Source: Alphaproteobacteria bacterium (GTDB taxonomy: Bacteria; Pseudomonadota; Alphaproteobacteria; Rhizobiales; Beijerinckiaceae). Taken from it: DNA of 6,991 nt. The notes below the pieces were generated by a model. It made no database searches and was not told where the DNA came from. It saw only the letters and a list, made by a program, of their open reading frames with translations. The DNA is taken from the NCBI GenBank assembly GCA_009921785.1, contig RFXE01000093.1:1-6991 (forward strand). The letters run 5' to 3'. Position 1 is the first letter of the stretch. Every line of letters begins with the position of its first letter. Both the position numbers and the translations under genes were made by a program. Shown here one piece after another: positions 1 through 5,914 of this stretch.

Positions 1-1073
1 GACGAGAGTTCTTGTGCCCAACGCGATTTGGTTGTTGAGATCAAATTTTTGCGCTCGTCGCGACCAGCATTGCCGGCTGAGGCTGCGAGCTTTGCGAGAA
101 TGCTTTCAGCGACTTTCTTGGCATCGGCAACGATACCGATCGTGACTTTCTTCGTGAGGCCGATGCGGTTCGGATTGATATCAACCTGAATGATCTTGGC
201 TTGCTTCGGCCAATAATCGAGGCCGTAACCCGGCAGGGTCGAGAACGGATTCAACCGCGTGCCGAGCGCGAGCACGACATCGGCTTTCGAGATCAATTCC
301 ATCGCCGCTTTCGAGCCATTGTAGCCGAGCGGACCAGCGAACAAACGATGCGAACCGGGGAACGCGTCATTGTGCTGATAGCCAACGCAGACGGGCGCAT
401 CGAGCCTTTCAGCGAGGGCCATAGAGGCCGGAATCGCGCCGCCGATAACAACGCCCGCGCCATTCAGGATGACTGGGAATTTCGCTTCCGAGAGAAGCTT
501 TGCGGCTTCCGCAATCGCATCAGAGCCGCCGGCAGGACGTTCGAATTCAACCGGCACCGGCAATTCGATATCAACAACATGGGTCCACACATCGCGCGGA
601 ATATTGATTTGTGCAGGCGCTGAAAGGCGCTTTGCATTCATGATGACGCGGTTCAGCACTTCGGCGATGCGGAGCGGATCACGTACTTCTTCCTGATAGG
701 CGACCATGTCTTTGAAGAGCGCCATCTGCTCGGTTTCTTGGAAACCGCCTTGGCCGATGGTGCGGTTCGCAGCCTGTGGCGTGATCAGCAGGAGAGGTGT
801 GTGGTTCCAATAGGCAGTTTTCACTGCGGTGACGAAATTGGTGATGCCCGGGCCGTTCTGCGCAATCATCATCGACATTTTGCCAGAGGCGCGGGTGTAT
901 CCGTCAGCCATCATGCCGCCGGAGCCTTCATGCGCGCAGTCCCAGAAGGTGATGCCCGCTTTCGGGAACAAATCCGAGATCGGCATAAAGGCTGAGCCGA
1001 TAATGCCAAAGGCATTGTCGATGCCGTGCATCTGGAGCGTTTTGACGAAGGCTTCTTCGGTCGTCATTTTCAT
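1..1073 (-). CDS. xsc: Sulfoacetaldehyde acetyltransferase Xsc, N-terminal part (3' end beyond the left edge)
   Basis: Thiamine-diphosphate enzyme of the acetolactate-synthase superfamily that converts sulfoacetaldehyde and phosphate to acetyl phosphate and sulfite (EC 2.3.3.15), the desulfonation step of taurine, isethionate and related C2-sulfonate catabolism in the cytoplasm. The first 357 codons are visible. They open with MKMTTEEAF, then GIIGSA at 23-28, WDCAHE with the presumed ThDP-activating Glu at residue 49, MMADGY at 54-59, NGPG, YWNHTPLL and an APAQINIPRD stretch, all typical of Xsc rather than generic acetolactate synthase. The visible part covers the pyrimidine-binding domain and most of the central domain. 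The C-terminal pyrophosphate-binding domain is missing because the window ends (family length is roughly 590-600 residues). The start is set by AAAGGGAG nine bases upstream. Codons are strongly C/G-ending, more so than in the neighbouring genes, which suggests high expression. The gene is divergent from mgtA. Family call secure; substrate inferred from similarity. Confidence 0.9.
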   Translation of the reverse strand, partial: MKMTTEEAFVKTLQMHGIDNAFGIIGSAFMPISDLFPKAGITFWDCAHEGSGGMMADGYTRASGKMSMMIAQNGPGITNFVTAVKTAYWNHTPLLLITPQAANRTIGQGGFQETEQMALFKDMVAYQEEVRDPLRIAEVLNRVIMNAKRLSAPAQINIPRDVWTHVVDIELPVPVEFERPAGGSDAIAEAAKLLSEAKFPVILNGAGVVIGGAIPASMALAERLDAPVCVGYQHNDAFPGSHRLFAGPLGYNGSKAAMELISKADVVLALGTRLNPFSTLPGYGLDYWPKQAKIIQVDINPNRIGLTKKVTIGIVADAKKVAESILAKLAASAGNAGRDERKNLISTTKSRWAQELS

Positions 1074-1082
1074 GGTTTCGGA

Positions 1083-1090
1083 CTCCCTTT
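1083..1090 (-). promoter_or_regulatory. Ribosome binding site of xsc
   Basis: On the minus strand this reads AAAGGGAG, nine bases before the ATG at 1073. It favours that ATG over the second in-frame ATG two codons later (1067-1065). Confidence 0.7.
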
Positions 1091-1268
1091 AGGTCTGATT
1101 ACGCCCGGCTTTCGGGCCGTCTTAGCCCCCTTCTAGCGGGCGTGGATGCAAGAGGTTTAGGACCACTTGGCAGGGCTTGTGAAGTCCACATTGAAGTGCC
1201 TTTGAAAAGGGCCCCCAACTGGCGCTCATCCGGTGTTTGCCGCATGGGTTGTGGTACCCGCCCGTGAT

Positions 1269-1272
1269 AGGG
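1269..1272 (+). promoter_or_regulatory. Ribosome binding site deciding the mgtA start
   Basis: AGGG, followed by further G residues, lies eight bases upstream of the ATG at 1281. It supports that ATG over the upstream in-frame GTG at 1233. The GTG would add 16 residues with no resemblance to the family. Confidence 0.6.
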
Positions 1273-1280
1273 TGGGCCGT

Positions 1281-3773
1281 ATGACCGATGATGCCTTCTG
1301 GCTTGAGCCTCCGGAGAGCCTCAAAGGGCGGTTCGGCGCGGGGGCGGACGGATTATCCGCGACCGAAATACCCGCCCGTCTCCGTCAATTTGGCCCTAAT
1401 CGCGATCAAGAAGCCGTTGAGAAGGGTCTTTTGAGGCTCATTTTGCGGCGGGCTTTGGAACCGATGAGCCTGCTTCTGGTTTTCGCCGCTCTAGTATCCG
1501 GCGGAACGGGGGATTCGGCGAGTGCCGGAATCATTCTTATTATTCTCGGGGCCTCTATTGCCCTCGATCTCTTTCAGGAAGGGCGGGCGAAACGCGCCGC
1601 CGACGCGCTTCGCCAATCGGTTGCGGTTAAAGCGCGTGTGAAACGCGATGGCGCATTTATCGACGTCCCCGTCGAGACGGTCGTGCCGGGCGATGTCTTT
1701 GAAGTCGATGTCGGCGATATCATCCCTGCCGATGCAATCCTACTTACCTCGTCTTCTCTGACGGTTGATGAAGCAGCATTGACGGGTGAGCCTTATGGCG
1801 TTGTCAAATCGCCAAATCCCGTAACATCGCGCGAACCGTCCGAAGCGACGAATGCAGTGTTTCGGGGTTCCGTCGTCATCACGGGAACGGCAACCGCTTT
1901 GGCGGTAGCAACGGGTCGGGCAACTCTATTCGGAAAAGCCGCGCGCGCTTTGAATGCGGCGCAAACGCTTTCGCCTTTCGAGCTTGATCTGCATCATTTG
2001 GGTTATCTGATCGCGCGTGCCGCAGCGGTGCTCGTGCTTGCCGTTCTCGCTGCGAATATTGGCTTTGGCCGTCCGCTTATCGAATCACTGATGTTCTCAG
2101 TTGCTTTGGCTGTTGGGTTGACGCCCGAACTCTTGCCGATGATCACCACTGTGACACTGTCACGCGGCGCGATGCGTATGGCAAGAAAACAAGTGATTGT
2201 AAAACGTCTTTCAGCCATTCATGATCTTGGTGCGATGGATGTGTTGTGCACCGATAAAACCGGCACGCTAACATCGGCAAAAATTGTCTTAGACAAATCA
2301 CTCAATGCGCAAGGCGAAGAGGATCCGCGCATTATGACGCTCGCTGCTATTGCAGCTCAATTGGGGGGCGACAAGACAACACTTGATCTCGCGCTTGCAA
2401 GCGCAGCACCCGATGCTGCTCATGGATGGGTTGAGCGTGGCCGTTACCCTTTCGATTATCAAAGGCGTTTTGGCGCGGTATTGGCTGAAGGCGCCAAAGG
2501 CCAACTCTTAATTGTAAAGGGCGCGCCTGAATCGGTGATAAATGTTTGCGTATCAATTGAAGGGCGTCCCCTCGATGAATTGATGCGCAAGAAGATTTTG
2601 GACCGCGTCCACGCGCTTGCCTCTGAAGGCTATCGTGCGATTGCTGTCGCCACTCGCCCGTGGACCGACTCCATTCGAGATCCGACCGCTGATGATGAGC
2701 GCGATTTAGTCTTCGAAGGCCTTTGTACATTTGCTGATCCACTGAAAGAGAGCGCTCCGCACGCGCTTCAACGCTTAAAGGCACTCGGCGTGAGAGTTGT
2801 TATTCTTTCAGGCGATGATCCTGCCGTCGTTGGACGATTGGGTGCTCTGGTTGGTATCGACCCTCGCGCGGTGATGACAGGACAGTCGATTAAAGACTTA
2901 TCACCAGAGGCGCTCGCCGTTCAGGTTCGGGATGTTGATCTCTATGCGCGCCTGTCTCCTGATCAAAAGGTTCTTGTTGTAGATGCGCTGCGTGAAGCCG
3001 GAAAAATTGTCGGCTTCATGGGCGATGGCGTAAACGATGCGCCGGGGATTAAAGCCGCCGATATCGGCCTTTCGGTAGATGGCGCTACCGGTGTCGCGCG
3101 CGCGGCGGCAGACATGATTCTGCTTGAGTCTGATTTGTCTGTAGTTGCCGAAGGCATTGAAGAAGGCCGTCAGACTTTCGCAAATATTCTCAAATATGTG
3201 CGCATGGGCGCGAGTTCGAATTTCGGCAATATGCTCTCTATGGCAGTGGCTGCATTTTTCTTACCGTTCTTGCCGATGCTCGCGACACAAATTTTGCTGA
3301 ACAATCTTCTGTATGATTTTTCAGAAATCGGCATTCCCTTTGATCGGGTAGGGCCTGATGTCATTGCCGAGCCGCAGCGATGGTCGATGTCATCGCTCAC
3401 GCGTTTTGCGCTTGTGATGGGACCGCTCTCCTCATGTTTTGATCTTTTAACATTTGCGAGCCTTCATCTCGGCTTCGGCTTGAGCATTGAGGCATTCCGA
3501 ACGGGCTGGTTTATCGAATCAATTGCCACGCAAGTGCTCGTGATTTTTATCATCCGCTCACGCCGGTCTATCTTTAAGGATTATCCTCATTGGATTCTCA
3601 CGCTCACAACATTCAGTGCCTTAAGCCTCGCTTTAGCTATTCCTTTATCACCTTTTTCTGCGGTGCTGAGTTTTGCCGCGCTCCCGGCGAATGTGTGGAT
3701 CACAATCGCAATGATAGTTGTGGTTTATCTATTCGCAGCGGAAGCGATTAAAGGTTTCGCTATGCGGCAATAA
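1281..3773 (+). CDS. mgtA: Magnesium-translocating P-type ATPase (P3B type, MgtA/MgtB family)
   Basis: Inner-membrane ATP-driven pump of the P3B class, whose characterised members import Mg2+. The 830-residue protein (from ATG 1281) has the full P-type set: actuator-domain TGE at 168-170, phosphorylated Asp325 in DKTGTLT, nucleotide-binding KGAPE at 413-417, and hinge motif GDGVNDAP at 581-588. MgtA-specific stretches are VGLTPELLPM in M4 just before the phosphorylation domain, SSNFGNM, and NNLLYDFSEIGIPFD near M5-M6. About ten membrane segments can be seen: two before the actuator domain, two before DKTGT, and six in the last 200 residues. It is shorter than E. coli MgtA (898 residues), mostly because the N-terminal extension is short. 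It is divergent from xsc and convergent with the hibernation-factor gene, 51 bp apart. Another divalent cation cannot be excluded, but the family match is strong. Confidence 0.88.
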   Translation: MTDDAFWLEPPESLKGRFGAGADGLSATEIPARLRQFGPNRDQEAVEKGLLRLILRRALEPMSLLLVFAALVSGGTGDSASAGIILIILGASIALDLFQEGRAKRAADALRQSVAVKARVKRDGAFIDVPVETVVPGDVFEVDVGDIIPADAILLTSSSLTVDEAALTGEPYGVVKSPNPVTSREPSEATNAVFRGSVVITGTATALAVATGRATLFGKAARALNAAQTLSPFELDLHHLGYLIARAAAVLVLAVLAANIGFGRPLIESLMFSVALAVGLTPELLPMITTVTLSRGAMRMARKQVIVKRLSAIHDLGAMDVLCTDKTGTLTSAKIVLDKSLNAQGEEDPRIMTLAAIAAQLGGDKTTLDLALASAAPDAAHGWVERGRYPFDYQRRFGAVLAEGAKGQLLIVKGAPESVINVCVSIEGRPLDELMRKKILDRVHALASEGYRAIAVATRPWTDSIRDPTADDERDLVFEGLCTFADPLKESAPHALQRLKALGVRVVILSGDDPAVVGRLGALVGIDPRAVMTGQSIKDLSPEALAVQVRDVDLYARLSPDQKVLVVDALREAGKIVGFMGDGVNDAPGIKAADIGLSVDGATGVARAAADMILLESDLSVVAEGIEEGRQTFANILKYVRMGASSNFGNMLSMAVAAFFLPFLPMLATQILLNNLLYDFSEIGIPFDRVGPDVIAEPQRWSMSSLTRFALVMGPLSSCFDLLTFASLHLGFGLSIEAFRTGWFIESIATQVLVIFIIRSRRSIFKDYPHWILTLTTFSALSLALAIPLSPFSAVLSFAALPANVWITIAMIVVVYLFAAEAIKGFAMRQ

Positions 3774-3824
3774 GATTTTTCTGAAGACGATTCTAAGGCA
3801 TCGTTACGGCGCAGCCCGATGGTT

Positions 3825-4373
3825 TTAAAGTATATGAACAGTACTCGCTTGCGCGCCTTTGAGACCCTGTTCCTCTGAAAATGATACTTTGTCACCATGG
3901 TGGAGTTGCTTATAGCCTCCATTCAACACGCTATTGCGATGGAAGTAGATCTCACGCCCATCATCAGTCGTCAGAAATCCAAACTCACCATCAGCCGAGA
4001 GATGCGTCACGGTGCCGTGTGGAGGCGTCTCGTGAGTCTTTGTGCGTAAGTCCATTTTTCGAACCGTATCTTCGAGACGGCGACGCGCACGTTTGAAGGC
4101 ATCATGAATCGCAAAGATCAAATGAGAGTGACGCTCATCACGTGTCGGCGTTTTGATAACGGCGACTTCGCGCCCATCGGGCAATGTAATCCAGATATTC
4201 ACTTCATAAAGGCCGCCGGTTTGGTGATGTCCACTTGGGCCTTTGATTGCAACGCGACAGGCCGTGATCCGATTAAATCTCTTTTCGAGTGCCTCGACCT
4301 GCTTTTCCACTTCTTCGCGAACAAAGGCTTCGGGGGCAAAATTCTGAATATCGAGATGAAGCGGTACTTCCAT
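3825..4373 (-). CDS. Ribosome hibernation factor (HPF/RaiA family) fused to a cold-shock domain
   Basis: A 182-residue two-domain protein predicted to bind ribosomes. Residues 1 to about 112 resemble the HPF/RaiA (sigma-54 modulation, YfiA) fold: MEVPLHLDIQNF start, an amphipathic helix with VEKQVEALEKRF, a middle strand YEVNIWITLPDGREV, and a second helix AIHDAFKRARRRLED. Known HPF/RaiA proteins occupy the decoding region of idle 30S subunits and silence translation. Residues about 118-182 form a cold-shock-like OB domain: GTVTHLSADGEFGFL (RNP1-like) and REIYFHRNSV (RNP2-like), ending with GDKVSFSEEQGLKGAQA. The fusion suggests nucleic-acid binding in addition to ribosome binding. The long HPF dimerisation tail is absent. 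Start ATG 4373 is preceded by AAAGGA with seven bases between. It is convergent with mgtA and divergent from the HisD-like operon, with an FNR-type box upstream. The ORF and domains are well supported; the physiological role is inferred. Confidence 0.85.
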   Translation of the reverse strand: MEVPLHLDIQNFAPEAFVREEVEKQVEALEKRFNRITACRVAIKGPSGHHQTGGLYEVNIWITLPDGREVAVIKTPTRDERHSHLIFAIHDAFKRARRRLEDTVRKMDLRTKTHETPPHGTVTHLSADGEFGFLTTDDGREIYFHRNSVLNGGYKQLHHGDKVSFSEEQGLKGAQASTVHIL

Positions 4374-4380
4374 GGCCTGA

Positions 4381-4386
4381 TCCTTT
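4381..4386 (-). promoter_or_regulatory. Ribosome binding site of the HPF/cold-shock gene
   Basis: AAAGGA on the minus strand, seven bases before the ATG at 4373. It fixes the start of the hibernation-factor gene. Confidence 0.65.
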
Positions 4387-4419
4387 CGGGACAGTGAGTG
4401 AAACCAGCGGAGCGCTTCA

Positions 4420-4425
4420 AGCTTA
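4420..4425 (-). promoter_or_regulatory. Candidate -10 element of the HPF/cold-shock gene
   Basis: TAAGCT on the minus strand matches only three of six positions of the sigma-70 consensus. It gains weight because the 7-mer CTAAGCT recurs at almost the same distance from the dyad upstream of the TraR/DksA-type gene. Confidence 0.3.
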
Positions 4426-4446
4426 GGACGTTACGCCTATCTGACA

Positions 4447-4460
4447 TTGATTTTGCGCAA
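4447..4460. promoter_or_regulatory. FNR/FixK-type operator candidate between the HPF gene and the HisD-like operon
   Basis: TTGATTTTGCGCAA fits the rhizobial FixK-type consensus TTG(A/C)-N6-(T/G)CAA exactly. On the minus strand it lies 21 bases upstream of TAAGCT (4425-4420), close to the 22-base gap expected for a class II CRP/FNR activator centred near -41.5. That would give an HPF-gene leader of about 40 bases. On the plus strand a TATTTT (4485-4490) lies 24 bases downstream, so the same site could also affect the HisD-like operon, less ideally spaced. The motif is seen; the protein that binds it is inferred. Confidence 0.5.
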
Positions 4461-4570
4461 GTGAGACAGGATAAAACGGAAGGGTATTTTCCGCGCACCG
4501 ACCTTGCCAAGGGGCGTATCCAGTGGTTCAACAAGGCGCGTTCTTCCGTGTCCCTCTTACGAGTTCAGTC

Positions 4571-5887
4571 ATGAAGCCTTCAAAATTTTCGGGATCCCTC
4601 ACGCGGATCAAAGCCCCCAAGCGCGATGCCGCAAGCGATAACGCGGCCATTGAAACGCTCGTCAAAGACATTTTGACGGATGTGCGCCAGCGCGGCGACG
4701 AGGCTGTGCGCGCTTATTCGGAGCGTTTCGATGGCGCAAAGCTTGAGCGTTTCGAAGTGAGTGAGGCTGAGAAGCGCGCGGCACTCGACGCGCTTGATCC
4801 GCAAACACGTGCAGACACGGAATTTGCAATCGAGAATGTTCGCAAATTTGCGGAGGCGCAGAAGGCTACGATTCTTCCGGTTGAAATCGAATCGCTACCG
4901 GGCCTTCATCTTGGCCACCGTGTAATCCCTATCGAAACGGTCGGATGTTATGTGCCGGGTGGACGCTATCCGATTTTGTCAGCACCCGTGATGACCCTTG
5001 TTCCGGCGAAAGTGGCAGGTTGCGATCATATTGTCGCCTGTCTTCCCCCCAATGCGCATACCGCCATGATTGCAGGTTGTCATCTTTCAGGCGCTGATCA
5101 AATCTTTCGTGTTGGCGGCGCGCAAGCGATTGCGGCGATGGCTTATGGAACAGAGTCAATTCCCGCGGCGGATAAAATTGTTGGCCCTGGCAATGCTTAT
5201 GTGAATGAAGCGAAGCGTCAGGTGTTTGGTCTTGTGGGCATCGATCAACTCGCAGGCCCCAGTGAAATCTTCACACTTGCGGATGAAACCGGCAATCCCG
5301 AAATGATTGCGGTGGATCTTCTCGCACAAGCCGAACATGACGTGCGTACACGTGTCGGATTGATCACGACGGATAAAGCTCTAGCAGAAGCAACGCTAAA
5401 GGAAATTGAACGCCAGCTGGAAAATCTCTCAACGGCTGATGTAGCAGGCGCTGCCTGGCGTGATTATGGCGAGATCACGGTTCGTGATTATGGCGAGATC
5501 ACGGTTGTTCCTGATGAAGCAACCATGATAGCCTATTCCGATCTGATTGCAGCGGAGCATCTTCAAGTTCATACGCGTGATGCTCACGCGACAGCCAAGA
5601 AGCTCCGCAATTATGGCTCGCTCTTCATCGGCACGCTCGCCAGTGTTGTCTTTTCCGATAAATGCTGCGGTACCAATCATACTTTGCCGACAATGGCCGC
5701 AGGTCGTTATACGGGTGGACTTTGGGTAGGTTCCTATTTGAAGATCTGTACTCATCAATGGCTTGATGAAAAAGGCGTGGCTGCCGTCGCGCCGCCTGCT
5801 GCACGCCAAAGCGCGACAGAGGGCATGGAAGGTCATCGTCGTGCGGCCTCTTATCGTTTGGGCCGTCAAGCGTTGGGACCAATCTGA
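4571..5887 (+). CDS. Histidinol dehydrogenase family enzyme of the HpsN type (probable sulfopropanediol 3-dehydrogenase)
   Basis: A 438-residue zinc- and NAD-dependent alcohol-to-acid dehydrogenase of the HisD superfamily. HisD catalytic residues are present: presumed zinc ligands Gln253, His256 (LLAQAEHD), Asp363 and His422 (EGHRRAA), and the catalytic pair Glu329-His330 (AAEHLQV). Several segments differ from biosynthetic HisD and resemble HpsN, which oxidises (R)-2,3-dihydroxypropanesulfonate to sulfolactate: CYVPGGRYPILSAPVM, GTNHTLPTMAAGRYTGGLWV (HisD usually has GxNHVLPT with a different continuation), and the basic end SYRLGR. Substrate is therefore inferred; true histidinol dehydrogenase remains possible, as no other his gene is in view. 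ATG 4571 is chosen from family length. It has only a weak Shine-Dalgarno (GAG), whereas an in-frame GTG at 4523 has AAGGGG eight bases upstream and would add 16 residues. Odd: a perfect 24-bp tandem duplication at 5459-5506. The SDR gene follows after 27 bp, implying an operon. Confidence 0.82.
   Translation: MKPSKFSGSLTRIKAPKRDAASDNAAIETLVKDILTDVRQRGDEAVRAYSERFDGAKLERFEVSEAEKRAALDALDPQTRADTEFAIENVRKFAEAQKATILPVEIESLPGLHLGHRVIPIETVGCYVPGGRYPILSAPVMTLVPAKVAGCDHIVACLPPNAHTAMIAGCHLSGADQIFRVGGAQAIAAMAYGTESIPAADKIVGPGNAYVNEAKRQVFGLVGIDQLAGPSEIFTLADETGNPEMIAVDLLAQAEHDVRTRVGLITTDKALAEATLKEIERQLENLSTADVAGAAWRDYGEITVRDYGEITVVPDEATMIAYSDLIAAEHLQVHTRDAHATAKKLRNYGSLFIGTLASVVFSDKCCGTNHTLPTMAAGRYTGGLWVGSYLKICTHQWLDEKGVAAVAPPAARQSATEGMEGHRRAASYRLGRQALGPI
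5459..5506 (+). repeat. Perfect 24-bp in-frame tandem duplication inside the HisD/HpsN-like gene
   Basis: Two identical adjacent 24-bp units (5459-5482 and 5483-5506) encode RDYGEITV twice, residues 297-304 and 305-312. The units start exactly on codon boundaries and the reading frame continues. In E. coli HisD the zinc Gln259 and catalytic Glu326 are 67 residues apart; here the equivalents (253 and 329) are 76 apart. Removing one unit gives 68, so the second copy is a true insertion relative to the family. The absence of any mismatch points to a recent event or an assembly artefact. Confidence 0.95.
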
Positions 5888-5900
5888 AATTATTCATTTT

Positions 5901-5906
5901 AAAGGA
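5901..5906 (+). promoter_or_regulatory. Ribosome binding site of the SDR gene
   Basis: AAAGGA lies eight bases before ATG 5915, inside the 27-bp gap after the HisD/HpsN-like stop codon. There is no room for a separate conventional promoter in the gap, which favours co-transcription. Confidence 0.7.
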
Positions 5907-5914
5907 CAAATATC

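Larger units (their letters stand above)
1074..1280. other. Divergent intergenic region between xsc and mgtA
   Basis: These 207 bp must hold the promoters for both divergent genes. I could not assign a convincing -35/-10 pair on either strand. The xsc-proximal half contains a small GC-rich hairpin, GCCCG-GCTTT-CGGGC (1103-1117), in what would be the xsc leader. A looser GCCC...GGGC pairing lies at 1125-1142. No TTG-N8-CAA box like those near 4450 and 6725 is present. No recognisable magnesium riboswitch or leader peptide of the enterobacterial mgtA type was seen, although such elements are hard to exclude by eye. Confidence 0.4.

Noticed and set aside
201..1092. Several plus-strand ORFs of 75-140 codons over xsc
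   Set aside because: They are antisense to a convincing Xsc reading frame with strong codon bias. The products are Arg/Ala-rich and resemble no family.
1154..1170. PhoP-box-like GGTTTA upstream of mgtA
   Set aside because: There is a single half-site only; the second repeat at the required spacing is absent.
2003..3400. Minus-strand ORFs opposite mgtA, up to 145 codons
   Set aside because: Shadows of the ATPase frame, which carries all P-type motifs. They have no ribosome binding site or recognisable domain.
3774..3824. Bidirectional terminator between mgtA and the HPF gene
   Set aside because: Only a five-base stem, ACGAT...ATCGT (3787-3804), with an eight-base loop and no T-run is visible. 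This is too weak to call.
3881..4397. Plus-strand ORFs opposite the HPF/cold-shock gene
   Set aside because: The minus-strand frame encodes two recognisable domains with a good ribosome binding site; these overlapping frames do not.
5459..5506. Short tandem array as a CRISPR-like or mobile element end
   Set aside because: Just two adjacent copies without spacers, in frame within an enzyme gene. A simple coding duplication explains it.
5429..5909. Minus-strand ORFs of 146 and 94 codons opposite the HisD/HpsN-like gene
   Set aside because: The plus-strand frame keeps all catalytic residues across the region. The tandem repeat is simply read in reverse here.
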